From positions 16,596 through 80,595 of the forward strand of contig NZ_JAHTKI010000024.1 of NCBI RefSeq assembly GCF_019145475.1: a stretch of DNA of 64,000 nt, written 5' to 3'. The number at the start of each line of letters is the position of its first letter. Position 1 is the stretch's first letter. Below, piece after piece: positions 44,259-52,744 of this stretch. The translations under genes were made by a program, and so were the position numbers. This stretch comes from Pseudomonas botevensis. GTDB taxonomy: Bacteria; Pseudomonadota; Gammaproteobacteria; Pseudomonadales; Pseudomonadaceae. The notes under the pieces are model-generated. The model saw only the letters and a program-made list of their open reading frames with translations. It was not told the origin of the DNA and made no database searches.

Positions 44259-44975
44259 ATGGAACACACCAAACGCGTCCTGGTGGTCGAGGACGACCTG
44301 CACATCGCCGACCTGATTTGCCTGCACCTGCGGGACGAACAATTCGAGGTCGTACACAGCGCCGATGGCGACGAAGGCATGCGCCTGCTGCAACAAGGTC
44401 ACTGGGATGCCCTGATCCTCGACCTCATGCTGCCGGGCGTCGACGGCCTGGAAATCTGCCGCCGTGCCCGCGCCATGGCCCGCTACACGCCGATCATCAT
44501 CACCAGTGCCCGCTCCAGCGAACTGCACCGCATCCTTGGCCTCGAACTGGGGGCCGACGACTACCTCGCCAAACCGTTTTCGATGCTGGAACTGGTGGCC
44601 CGGGTCAAGGCGTTGCTGCGCCGGGTCGACGCCATGGCGCGCAACCTGAAAATGGATGCCGGCAGCCTGAGTATCGATGGCCTGACCATCGATCCGATCA
44701 CCCGCGACGTCGCCCTCGCCGGCCAGCGACTTGACCTGACACCACGGGAGTTCGACCTGCTGTATTTCTTCGCCCGCCAGCCGGGCAAGGTGTTCTCGCG
44801 AATGGACCTGCTCAATGCCGTGTGGGGCTACAGCCACGAAGGCTACGAACACACGGTCAACACCCACATCAATCGCCTGCGGGCGAAAATCGAAACCGAC
44901 CCGACACAACCCGCGCGCATTCTCACGGTATGGGGGCGGGGGTATAAGTTCGGCACAGGTACAGAGCCATCATGA
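44259..44975 (+). CDS. OmpR-family response regulator
   Basis: A 238-residue two-domain regulator. Receiver with acidic pocket EDD (residues 11–13), phospho-acceptor Asp55 in ALILDLMLPGVDGLE, Ser/Thr in ITSARS and Lys in LAKPFS. The C-terminal winged HTH (about 145–235) has LTPREFDLLYFFARQPG and the DNA-binding GYEHTVNTHINRLRAKIE. AAGGA precedes the ATG; the longer in-frame ORF overlaps msrB. The next gene is its kinase. Divergent placement beside the Msr operon suggests oxidant-responsive control of it (inference). Confidence 0.93.
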   Translation: MEHTKRVLVVEDDLHIADLICLHLRDEQFEVVHSADGDEGMRLLQQGHWDALILDLMLPGVDGLEICRRARAMARYTPIIITSARSSELHRILGLELGADDYLAKPFSMLELVARVKALLRRVDAMARNLKMDAGSLSIDGLTIDPITRDVALAGQRLDLTPREFDLLYFFARQPGKVFSRMDLLNAVWGYSHEGYEHTVNTHINRLRAKIETDPTQPARILTVWGRGYKFGTGTEPS

Positions 44976-46492
44976 AACTGACCCTGACACAGCGCCTGTC
45001 TCTGGTGTTTGCCGTGTTGCTGCTGATCTGCTGCGGCACTTCCGCATGGTTGCAGGTGCGCTCCAGTCAGATGCATGAGCTGGAAGTCGTGCAAGGTCTG
45101 TCCCGGGATCTGGCGACGCACATCGCCCACGACACGGTGCTGATGGACAGCAACGGTCTGATGCCCGGCGCCGTGCGTGAGCTGTTCAGCCAGTTGATGC
45201 TGGTCAACCCGAGTGTCGAGGTGTACCTGCTCGACACCGAGGGCCGGATTGTCGGCAACGCCGCTCCCGAAGGGCGCCTGCGTCGGCAGACGGTCGACCT
45301 CGCACCGGTCCGGCGCCTGCTCGACGATCAGCCGCTGCCGATCCTCGGCGACGACCCGCGCAGCGTCGACGGACGCAAGGTATTCAGCGCTGCGCCGTTG
45401 CAGGTTAACGGCAAGGCCGCCGGCTATCTGTATGTGGTGCTGCTCAGCGAAGCGCATGACCGTTTCGCCGAGCGCGGTGCCACCAGCGCAGCGCTCAATA
45501 CGGCGCTGATGTCGATCGGACTGGTTGCGCTGTTGTGTCTGATTGCCGGTCTGACAGCATTCAACCTGATTACCCGACCGCTGCGGCGACTGACCGAAAC
45601 CGTGAGTCGCTTCGATATCGATGGTGCTCCACAACCGTCGCCTGTCGTACCGACCGTTGTGGATAACACCGCCGACCCGGATGAAATCGCCGTGCTCGAC
45701 GTCGCCTTCCGGCAAATGCAGAACCGCCTCGGCGAACAGTGGCGCTCGCTGACCCGCCAGGATCAGGAGCGCCGCGAACTGGTGGCGAACATCTCCCACG
45801 ATTTGCGCACACCACTGGCCTCCCTGCACGGTTATCTGGAAACCCTGTCACTCAAGGATGCAACGCTGACTGCACCCGAGCGACGTCGCTACCTGGGCAT
45901 CGCCCTCGATCAGAGCCGCAAGGTGGGCGGGCTGGCGCAATCGCTGCTGGAACTGGTGCGCCTTGAACATGGCTTCGTGCAACCGGTGCTGGAGCGCTTT
46001 GCCCTGACCGATCTGGTGCAGGACATCTTTCAGAAATTCGAGCTCGGCGCCGAGGCACGACGGATTGAACTCAAGGCGAACTTCTCTGCCAATCTGCCCG
46101 GCGTCTGGGCCGACCTCGGGCTGATCGAGCGCGTGCTGACCAATCTGGTCGACAACGCTTTGCGCCATACGCCTCAGGATGGCGAAATTCAGTTCGACCT
46201 GGCCGCCCAGGGCAAACGGGTCGAAATCACCGTCAGTGACACCGGGCCGGGTATCGCGGCGGAACTGCGCGAAAGTCTTTTCCTGCGCCCGTTCAACATC
46301 GGCGGCGCGCGACGTGACGGCGGACTGGGGCTGCGTATCGTGCACCGGATCCTGCAACTGCATGGGCGCGAGATCCGGCTGGTCGACGTTCCGGGGCGCG
46401 GCGCGACCTTTCGCTTTTCGCTGCCGGTGGATCAGCAGAGCGCCGAACAGGGGCTGGTACGCTCGATGAACCTGAATCCAGCGGACAAATAA
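44972..46492 (+). CDS. Sensor histidine kinase (HAMP/HisKA)
   Basis: A 506-residue inner-membrane kinase. TM1 (residues ~8–26) is followed by a periplasmic sensor of ~130 residues and TM2 near 165–195 (ALMSIGLVALLCLIAGL). A HAMP domain follows (RPLRRLTETVSRFD). The HisKA phospho-His lies in ELVANISHDLRTPLASLHG near 276. The HATPase_c domain has N box TNLVDNALRHTP, G1 SDTGPGIAA and G2 GGLGLRIVHR. It overlaps the response regulator by 4 bp. Confidence 0.92.
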   Translation: MKLTLTQRLSLVFAVLLLICCGTSAWLQVRSSQMHELEVVQGLSRDLATHIAHDTVLMDSNGLMPGAVRELFSQLMLVNPSVEVYLLDTEGRIVGNAAPEGRLRRQTVDLAPVRRLLDDQPLPILGDDPRSVDGRKVFSAAPLQVNGKAAGYLYVVLLSEAHDRFAERGATSAALNTALMSIGLVALLCLIAGLTAFNLITRPLRRLTETVSRFDIDGAPQPSPVVPTVVDNTADPDEIAVLDVAFRQMQNRLGEQWRSLTRQDQERRELVANISHDLRTPLASLHGYLETLSLKDATLTAPERRRYLGIALDQSRKVGGLAQSLLELVRLEHGFVQPVLERFALTDLVQDIFQKFELGAEARRIELKANFSANLPGVWADLGLIERVLTNLVDNALRHTPQDGEIQFDLAAQGKRVEITVSDTGPGIAAELRESLFLRPFNIGGARRDGGLGLRIVHRILQLHGREIRLVDVPGRGATFRFSLPVDQQSAEQGLVRSMNLNPADK

Positions 46493-46613
46493 TCGACGCC
46501 ACTGGCCCGTTGCACCGTGACAACACCGCCCCGCTCCCCTAAATTAGTCGGCCTGAAAAAGCCCCCCCGAGCTTTCTCGTCTCAACTCAAGCTAAAGAAG
46601 TAGTGAAATTTCA

Positions 46614-47318
46614 ATGTCCGATTTCAACACCGCTGAATCCGTAGTCACCCTGTCGTCCAAAGCGGAATACGAAAACTCCATCAATCTTTCACAACACCTT
46701 CCTCAAGCCAAAACCATCAGCGAGATGGTGCTGGATGCTTTCCAGTCGACCCGTGAAAGCGAGCAGATCCGCGAGCTGCGCGCCGCGATCCGTCAGGCCC
46801 ACGACCGCTTCGATGACGACCAGGCCTACGAGCTGATGGGTCAGCTCAAAGCCCTGAAGGACGCCGAAGCCGCCGACACCGCCGCCCTTGAAGACCTGAG
46901 CAGCAAGTTCCCGATCAGCCGCATTCTGTCCAGCTTCAAGGACGACCCGGCGTTCCAGGAAATCGTCTACGGTCTGGCGCTGAAAGTGCTGAACCAGACC
47001 CATCAGGCGATGACCAGCCCGAGTGGCGGCAAAAGCAAGGCCGCACGCCCGAAGAAAGATGCCGAAGTGTTCAGCATCAGCAAGGACGGCATCAGCATGA
47101 CCCTGCCGCTGCGCACACCGCGTTCGCGCCTGAGCGTGGATCGCGAGGCGCTGGAATTCCTCGGTTTTACCTTCACCGGTGAAGGCGAAGAAGCCGAAAT
47201 CGAAGGCGAAACCTTCCTCGACAACTCAGGCACCGAACACGCGATCAACCGCAAGAACATCATCACCGCCCTGCAACAGCAGACCGCGTTCGATGGCTAC
47301 AGCATCGCGATGCAATAA
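46614..47318 (+). CDS. Hypothetical protein with central coiled coil, 234 aa
   Basis: Soluble, acidic. A helical region (about residues 45–95, with heptad-like ESEQIRELRAAIRQAH and YELMGQLKALKD) is followed by a Lys/Ser/Pro-rich hinge (SGGKSKAARPKKD, ~137–150). A C-terminal beta-rich domain has SKDGISMTLPLRTPRSRLS and ends HAINRKNIITALQQQTAF. No signal peptide or TM segment. I do not recognise it; the layout (helical oligomerisation part, basic hinge, C-terminal domain) is only suggestive of a nucleic-acid or scaffold role. Own terminator, so likely monocistronic. Confidence 0.75.
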   Translation: MSDFNTAESVVTLSSKAEYENSINLSQHLPQAKTISEMVLDAFQSTRESEQIRELRAAIRQAHDRFDDDQAYELMGQLKALKDAEAADTAALEDLSSKFPISRILSSFKDDPAFQEIVYGLALKVLNQTHQAMTSPSGGKSKAARPKKDAEVFSISKDGISMTLPLRTPRSRLSVDREALEFLGFTFTGEGEEAEIEGETFLDNSGTEHAINRKNIITALQQQTAFDGYSIAMQ

Positions 47319-47332
47319 ACCCGACGCAGACG

Positions 47333-47368
47333 AAAAAGCCCCGCTCTGAAATTCAGGCGGGGCTTTTT
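47333..47368 (+). terminator. Terminator after the 46614 gene
   Basis: AAAAAGCCCCGC – TCTGAAATTCAG – GCGGGGCTTTTT, strong stem with T run on both sides, so it may act both ways and also stop the convergent RidA-like gene. Confidence 0.9.
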
Positions 47369-47387
47369 GTTGTCTGGCAAGTGGCGT

Positions 47388-47879
47388 TCAGGCCGATGGG
47401 TGCAGGGCGGCAATCATGTCCACTTCAACCGCCGCGTTCTTCGGCAACTGATAGACCCCGACGGTGGTGCGCGTGTGGCGGCCGGCATCGCCCAGCACAT
47501 GGCTGAATACGTCCGAGGCACCGTTGGAGACTTCACTCAGATCAACGAAATCCGGCGTCGACTTGACGTAGACCGTCACCCGCAACAGCGCACGGATCTT
47601 GTCCAGCGAACCGACCGCATCGACGATCAGTGCCAGACAGCGCATCGCACTGATACTGGCAGCGGCCTGGGCGTCCTTGAGGTCCAGCTCCAGACCAATC
47701 CGGCCGGGATACAGAATCTTGCCGTCGACGCGTGGCACCATACCGCTGATGTACAACTCATCATGATGGCGGATCAGCGGAGCGTAATTGCCGCCCGCCC
47801 TGTTCTCGCCATAGATGTCGTAGTTCAGCTCCTGCGCCAGGGCAATGAAGCGTTCGTCGCAGGTCATCCTCTCAGTCAT
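47388..47879 (-). CDS. RidA (YjgF/YER057c/UK114) family protein
   Basis: A 163-residue RidA-family member, a little longer than the ~130-residue archetype because of an N-terminal extension. Family residues include YISGMVPRVDGKILYPG, LRVTVYVKSTPDFVDLSEV and RTTVGVYQLPKNAAVEVDM (the Arg and Glu of the active site). Such proteins hydrolyse reactive enamine/imine intermediates of PLP enzymes or act as amidohydrolases. Start at 47879 has AGAGG about 9 nt upstream; the ATG 29 codons earlier lacks support. Confidence 0.87.
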   Translation of the reverse strand: MTERMTCDERFIALAQELNYDIYGENRAGGNYAPLIRHHDELYISGMVPRVDGKILYPGRIGLELDLKDAQAAASISAMRCLALIVDAVGSLDKIRALLRVTVYVKSTPDFVDLSEVSNGASDVFSHVLGDAGRHTRTTVGVYQLPKNAAVEVDMIAALHPSA

Positions 47880-48012
47880 TTCGCCCAGCCTCTTGTTCGA
47901 TGCTTGAAGAATACGTTGAGCGCCGCGAAAGTGGCCTGGCGCTATCACCGATATGGTTGGATCCAAATCTAGGGCTTTTGCCGGGTTGCCGCAACCGGCA
48001 GCTGAAAAACTG

Positions 48013-48048
48013 AAAAAGCCCCGCTATCTTTCTGAAGTGCGAGGCTTT
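48013..48048 (-). terminator. Probable terminator after the HigBA-like operon
   Basis: Read leftward: AAAGCCTCGC – loop – GCGGGGCTTTTT with one U·G pair in the stem and a T tract. Confidence 0.7.
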
Positions 48049-48068
48049 GGATGTGCATGAAAAAGCTT

Positions 48069-48383
48069 TTACACGGCGCTTAGCCGCTCAACCATATCGG
48101 GAAACTTTTCTACCAACCGAATCAATAAAGCAGCCTGAGCATTGGGTTTGGATTTCTCCTGCTCCCAATTTCTCAGCGTGCTGGGACTGGTTCTGATGCG
48201 TCTGGCAAAAACCGCTTGGGACATATGGAGCTTCTCCCGTAACGCTACGATTTCCTGAGCAGCAACCTCAGGGACGGGCCTGTCCTCGATCGTCGTATTA
48301 CGCAGCGTTATTTTGCCTTCGCGTTGAGCCGCCATCTCATCAACGCCCTGCATCAACTCTGCAAACAGGTCGCGTTTTTTCAT
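48069..48383 (-). CDS. HTH-type antitoxin (HigA/NadS-like)
   Basis: A 104-residue protein. An XRE-type HTH lies in the C-terminal half (EIVALREKLHMSQAVFARRIRTSPSTLRNWEQEKSKP, about residues 42–78), with a leading acidic/basic N-terminal part that probably binds the toxin. Overlaps the toxin stop (ATGA), with the toxin gene first, as in HigBA and NadS-type loci where the antitoxin follows the toxin. It likely represses through the palindrome at 48732. Confidence 0.9.
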   Translation of the reverse strand: MKKRDLFAELMQGVDEMAAQREGKITLRNTTIEDRPVPEVAAQEIVALREKLHMSQAVFARRIRTSPSTLRNWEQEKSKPNAQAALLIRLVEKFPDMVERLSAV

Positions 48384-48724
48384 GGGGTACCTCGTATTTT
48401 CAACTCTTTCTCTATGGCTTTTTTGAGCGCCTTCTCTTGCTCGGCAGTCAGATTCTCAAGCTCATCTTTGTCATAAATGGCAAACATCCAAAACTGGCCA
48501 TCATTCATAAGCCAATAATAGATAACTCGCAAGCCGCCTCGCCTGCCTTTGCCGCGCCGAACGTCAGCCCAACGCAGTTTACGAAAGCCTCCGGTTCGAG
48601 GCATGACATCGCCTGCCAGTGGGTTGCTCTGCATGTGGGTCTGCAGCTCACGATACTCATCGTCGGTCAGATAACGACCAACATTCGCGGTGAATAATGT
48701 GGTTTCAAAGAATACAGTTCGCAT
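48380..48724 (-). CDS. RelE/HigB-2-like type II toxin
   Basis: A 114-residue RelE-superfamily toxin with TLFTANVGRYLTDDEYRELQ, GDVMPRTGGFRKLRWADV, GKGRRGGLRVIYYW and the C-terminal FWMFAIYDKDELENLT. This arrangement is that of the HigB-2/NadS-partner group (DUF-type 'type II toxin-antitoxin system RelE/ParE family'). Basic residues in the RRGKGRRGGLRV stretch would contact RNA. First gene of the operon. Confidence 0.9.
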   Translation of the reverse strand: MRTVFFETTLFTANVGRYLTDDEYRELQTHMQSNPLAGDVMPRTGGFRKLRWADVRRGKGRRGGLRVIYYWLMNDGQFWMFAIYDKDELENLTAEQEKALKKAIEKELKIRGTP

Positions 48725-48731
48725 CGAAAAG

Positions 48732-48752
48732 CTATAGGCAACTTGCCTATAG
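48732..48752. promoter_or_regulatory. 21-bp palindromic operator of the HigBA-like operon
   Basis: CTATAGGCAA – C – TTGCCTATAG, perfect 10-bp arms, 8 bp before the toxin start codon. A position inside the promoter and the perfect symmetry point to autoregulation by the HTH antitoxin dimer. Confidence 0.8.
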
Positions 48753-48792
48753 ACACGCCATCAACAATTTCGGCTTCAGTTAAACAGTCGTC

Positions 48793-48830
48793 AAAAAAAA
48801 ACCCACTCATCTCTCGATGGGCGGGTTTTT
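48793..48830 (-). terminator. Terminator after cyoE
   Basis: Read leftward: AAAAACCCGCCCATCG – loop – ATGAGTGGG followed by nine T. Imperfect stem but strong T run. Confidence 0.8.
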
Positions 48831-48846
48831 CATACAGCTGTAAACC

Positions 48847-49734
48847 TTACTGCGCGTACGTCATCAGCAGGTCGCCCGGCACTTTGAAGTCCACGGACAT
48901 CATCACGCTCAGCGCGGTGATGGTGAAAATCGAGAACACGAACAGCTTGCGTGCCCAGACCGTGTCGTCCGCTGCCTTGTTGCCGGTCCAGGCCATGTAC
49001 AGCCAGTACATGCCCATGGCCGCGGCGACGGCGAAGTAGCTGATGCCAGCGTAACCGCTGATGGTCAGCATCAAGGTTGCCCCGACGAATGCCAGGATGT
49101 AATACAGGATGTGCTTCTTGGCCACTTCGATCCCGCGTTCAACTGGCAGCACCGGAATCGATGCAGCCTGGTAATCCTTGAAACGGAAAATCGCGATGGC
49201 GTAGGAATGCGGCATCTGCCACAGGCTGAACATCACCAGCAGGGTCAGCGCGGCCATGTCGAAGGTGTTGGTCACGGCAACGTAACCGATCACCGGCGGC
49301 ATGGCGCCCGACAGACTGCCCACCAGCGTGCCGTGAACCGACTTGCGCTTGAGGTACAGGCTGTAGAAGCCGACGTAGATGATGAAGCCGATCACGGCGA
49401 ACAATGCAGCCAACGGGTTGGCCACCTTGTACAGCAACGCAACGCCGGCGACACCGAGGACGGTCGCGTAGACCAGCGCCAGTTTCAGGGAGATCAGGCC
49501 CTGAACCAGCACACGGTTCTTGGTGCGCTCCATCTTGTAGTCGATGTCACGGTCGATGCAGTTGTTGAACACGCAACCGGAGGCCACGACCAGGGACGTG
49601 CCGATCATGGCAGCCAGAAACACCGCCAGATCGACATGCCCTTTCGAGGCCAGGAAGAACCCGCCTGCCACAGAAAGCACGTTACCGAAAATGATCCCCG
49701 GTTTGGTGATTTGGATAAAGTGCTTGAGCGACAT
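48847..49734 (-). CDS. cyoE: Protoheme IX farnesyltransferase (heme o synthase)
   Basis: CyoE (295 aa) adds a farnesyl group to heme b to make heme o for cytochrome bo3. UbiA-superfamily membrane protein with about seven to nine TMs. The prenyl-diphosphate site is NNCIDRDIDYKMERTKNR near residue 57. A second Asp motif (YSLYLKRKS–HGTLVG region and FRFKDYQAASIPVLP) follows. Last gene of cyoABCDE. Confidence 0.97.
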   Translation of the reverse strand: MSLKHFIQITKPGIIFGNVLSVAGGFFLASKGHVDLAVFLAAMIGTSLVVASGCVFNNCIDRDIDYKMERTKNRVLVQGLISLKLALVYATVLGVAGVALLYKVANPLAALFAVIGFIIYVGFYSLYLKRKSVHGTLVGSLSGAMPPVIGYVAVTNTFDMAALTLLVMFSLWQMPHSYAIAIFRFKDYQAASIPVLPVERGIEVAKKHILYYILAFVGATLMLTISGYAGISYFAVAAAMGMYWLYMAWTGNKAADDTVWARKLFVFSIFTITALSVMMSVDFKVPGDLLMTYAQ

Positions 49735-49744
49735 CGGGTCTACC

Positions 49745-50080
49745 TCACTTCGCCATCATGAACGTGTGGATGCTGAACATGATCCACAGCGACAGGCCGA
49801 CCAGCAGCACGATCACGATCGCGGCGAAGACGAACGCAATCACGTTGTTACGTTGCGCAGCCGAACGGTCCAGGTGCAGGAAGTACACCAGGTGCACCAG
49901 CACCTGGATCACGGCGAATGCCAGGACGATCATCAGGGTGATCGACTTCGGCAGCGTCGGGTACATCACCAGCGCGAACGGGATGACGGTCAGGATCACC
50001 GACAGGATGAAGCCGATCGCGTACGACTTGACGCTACCGTGGTTGGCGTCGTGGCTGTCGTGGGAATGAGCGTTAGCCAT
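49745..50080 (-). CDS. cyoD: Cytochrome bo3 oxidase subunit IV
   Basis: A 111-residue three-TM protein (YAIGFILSVILTVIPFALVM, ITLMIVLAFAVIQVLVHLVYF, VIAFVFAAIVIVLLVGLSLW) with a His/Asp-rich N-terminus (HSHDSHDANH). Helps assembly of the CuB site region of the oxidase. Its start immediately follows the cyoC stop. Confidence 0.97.
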   Translation of the reverse strand: MANAHSHDSHDANHGSVKSYAIGFILSVILTVIPFALVMYPTLPKSITLMIVLAFAVIQVLVHLVYFLHLDRSAAQRNNVIAFVFAAIVIVLLVGLSLWIMFSIHTFMMAK

Positions 50081-50707
50081 TTACATAGTCCCCATCAGAT
50101 AAACAACGGTGAATACGCAGATCCACACCACGTCCAGGAAGTGCCAGAACAGGCTCAGGCAGCTCAGACGGGTCTTGTTGGTCGCCGTCAGGCCGTTTTT
50201 CTGCACCTGGTACATCATGATCGCCATCCAGATCAGACCGCTGGTCACGTGCAGACCGTGGGTGCCGACCAGGGTGAAGAACCCGGACAGGAAGCCGGAA
50301 CGGCTAGGGCCGAAGCCTTCGGAGATCAGCAGGTGGAACTCGTTGATCTCCATGGCGATAAAGCCGGCGCCGAACAGGAAAGTCATGGCCAGCCAGCCCA
50401 GGACCTGGTTCTTTTTACCCTTGAACAGCGCCAGCATGGCGAAGCCGTAGGTGATCGAACTGAACAGCAGCAGAGCGGTTTCGCCCAGTACGTATGGCAG
50501 TTCGAAGATGTCGTGGCCCGACGGGCCACCGGCGACGTTGTTTACCAGTACCGCGTACACCGCGAAGATCGACGCAAACAGAATGCAGTCGGTCATCAGG
50601 TAGAGCCAGAAACCGTATACGGTCATCTCGCCCGAGTCGTGGTGATGGTCATCGTGCCCGTGGTCATGACCATGGGCGTGTCCAGCATTGGTCACTAAAT
50701 TCGACAT
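50081..50707 (-). CDS. cyoC: Cytochrome bo3 oxidase subunit III
   Basis: A 208-residue five-TM subunit III, starting with a His-rich segment (HGHDHGHDDHHHDSG). Family stretches are YGFWLYLMTDCILFASIFA, ALLLFSSITYGFAML, EINEFHLLISEGFGPSRSG and LVGTHGLHVTSGLIWM. Placed between cyoB and cyoD. Confidence 0.97.
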   Translation of the reverse strand: MSNLVTNAGHAHGHDHGHDDHHHDSGEMTVYGFWLYLMTDCILFASIFAVYAVLVNNVAGGPSGHDIFELPYVLGETALLLFSSITYGFAMLALFKGKKNQVLGWLAMTFLFGAGFIAMEINEFHLLISEGFGPSRSGFLSGFFTLVGTHGLHVTSGLIWMAIMMYQVQKNGLTATNKTRLSCLSLFWHFLDVVWICVFTVVYLMGTM

Positions 50708-50710
50708 GGT

Positions 50711-52741
50711 TTAAGCCTGTTCCAACGAGGTTTCAACACGGGTGGCGGTGGCCGGGATTTTCCCTGCCGCAACCAGACGCTTGTGCTGCTCGGCTTCGAT
50801 GCGCTCGATCACGTCGACCGGCACCATATAGCCCTGGTCGTCACGTGCAGCGTGGATCACGAAGTAGATGACAGTACCGGCCAGGCTCGCGATCGCCAGC
50901 CACCAGATGTGCCAGATCATCGCGAAACCGAACACGGTCAGCAGCGCGCCCATCACCACGCCAGTGGCGGTGTTGTTCGGCATGTGGATCGGCTCGTACT
51001 TGGCCGGAGCCTTGTACGCGGTGCCGTTTTCCTTGGCCTCGGTGAACGGGTCGATGCAGTCTGCTTTTGGCAGCACGGCGAAGTTGTAGAACGGTGGTGG
51101 CGACGAGGTCGACCATTCCAGAGTGTGGGCATTCCACGGGTCACCGTGTTCGCACATGTTCTCTGGGTTCTTGCGGTCACGTACCGATACGTACAGCTGG
51201 ATCAGCTGGCAGGCGATACCGACAGCGATCATCACCGCACCGAACATGGCGACGTACAGGTACGGCACCCACTCAGGGTTGGTGGTGGCGTTCAGACGAC
51301 GGGTCATGCCCATGAAGCCCAGTGCATAGAGCGGCATGAACGCGACGAAGAAGCCCGAGATCCAGAACCAGAACGCTGCTTTACCCCAGCCTTCGTGCAG
51401 CTTGAAGCCGAACGCTTTCGGGAAGTAGAAGCCGAAGCCTGCGATGTAGCCGAATACCGCGCCGCCGATGATCACGTTGTGGAAGTGCGCGATCACGAAC
51501 AGGCTGTTGTGCAGAACGAAGTCGGCACCCGGGATGGCCAGCAGTACGCCGGTCATGCCGCCGATGGCGAAGGTCACCATGAAGCCCAGGGTCCACAGAA
51601 CCTGGCTGGTGAAGCGCAGACGGCCCTGGTAGATGGTGAACAGCCAGTTGAACAGTTTCACACCCGTCGGGATGGAAATCAGCATCGTCGCCAGACCGAA
51701 GAAGGCGTTGACGCTGGCGCCCGAACCCATGGTGAAGAAGTGGTGCAGCCAAACCATGAAGCCCAGTACCGAGATCGCGCCCGAAGCGTAGATCATCGAG
51801 TGGTGGCCGAACAGTTTCTTGCCGGTGAACGCCGAGATGACTTCCGAGAAGATGCCGAAGGCCGGCAGGATCAGGATGTACACCTCAGGGTGACCCCAGG
51901 CCCAGAACAGGTTGACGTACATCATCGGATTGCCACCAAGTTCGTTGGTGAAAATGTGGAAATCCATGTAACGGTCAAGCGTCAGCAGTGCCAGGGTAGC
52001 GGTCAGGATCGGGAACGAAGCCACGATCAGAACGTTTGCCCAGGTGCAGGTCCAGGTGAAGATCGGCATGTCCATCAGCTTCATGCCAGGGGTACGCATT
52101 TTCAGCACGGTGGCGAGGAAGTTGACCCCCGTCAGCGTCGTACCCAGACCCGATAGCTGTAGCGCCCAGATGTAGTAGTCCATACCTACGCCAGGGCTGT
52201 ATTGCAGACCCGACAGCGGTGGATAAGCAACCCAGCCGGTCTTGGCGAATTCGCCGACGCCCAGGGACAGGTTGATCAGCACGACGCCGGACACCAGCAG
52301 CCAGAAGCTCAGGGAGTTCAGGAACGGGAAGGCAACGTCACGCGCGCCGATCTGCAGCGGCACTGCAAGGTTCATCAGGCCGGTGAAGAATGGCATCGCC
52401 ATGAAGATGATCATGATCACACCGTGAGCGGTGAAGATCTGGTCATAGTGTTCAGGTGGCAGGTAGCCAGGCGAACCCTCGGTGGCCATGGCCAGCTGGG
52501 TACGCATCATGATGGCGTCGGCAAAGCCACGCAGCAGCATGACCATGGCAACGATGATGTACATCACGCCGATTTTCTTGTGGTCGACCGACGTCAGCCA
52601 CTCGGTCCACAAGTAGGTCCACTTCTTGAAGTAGGTGATTGCAGCGAACAGCGCCAGACCACCGAGGGCGATCATGGCGATGGTCACCATCACGATCGGC
52701 TCGTGGAATGGGACTGCTTCCCAACTTAATTTACCAAACAT
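50711..52741 (-). CDS. cyoB: Cytochrome bo3 ubiquinol oxidase subunit I
   Basis: CyoB (676 aa), the heme–copper catalytic subunit, with about 15 TMs. Heme/CuB ligands are visible: the low-spin heme His in FTAHGVIMIIFMAMPF (~106), the CuB His and cross-linked Tyr in WGHPEVYILILPAFG (~284), the CuB histidine pair in MVWLHHFFTMG (~333) and the heme histidines in VIAHFHNVIIGG (~419). Reduces O2 to water with ubiquinol and pumps protons. Confidence 0.98.
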   Translation of the reverse strand: MFGKLSWEAVPFHEPIVMVTIAMIALGGLALFAAITYFKKWTYLWTEWLTSVDHKKIGVMYIIVAMVMLLRGFADAIMMRTQLAMATEGSPGYLPPEHYDQIFTAHGVIMIIFMAMPFFTGLMNLAVPLQIGARDVAFPFLNSLSFWLLVSGVVLINLSLGVGEFAKTGWVAYPPLSGLQYSPGVGMDYYIWALQLSGLGTTLTGVNFLATVLKMRTPGMKLMDMPIFTWTCTWANVLIVASFPILTATLALLTLDRYMDFHIFTNELGGNPMMYVNLFWAWGHPEVYILILPAFGIFSEVISAFTGKKLFGHHSMIYASGAISVLGFMVWLHHFFTMGSGASVNAFFGLATMLISIPTGVKLFNWLFTIYQGRLRFTSQVLWTLGFMVTFAIGGMTGVLLAIPGADFVLHNSLFVIAHFHNVIIGGAVFGYIAGFGFYFPKAFGFKLHEGWGKAAFWFWISGFFVAFMPLYALGFMGMTRRLNATTNPEWVPYLYVAMFGAVMIAVGIACQLIQLYVSVRDRKNPENMCEHGDPWNAHTLEWSTSSPPPFYNFAVLPKADCIDPFTEAKENGTAYKAPAKYEPIHMPNNTATGVVMGALLTVFGFAMIWHIWWLAIASLAGTVIYFVIHAARDDQGYMVPVDVIERIEAEQHKRLVAAGKIPATATRVETSLEQA

Positions 52742-52744
52742 CGT

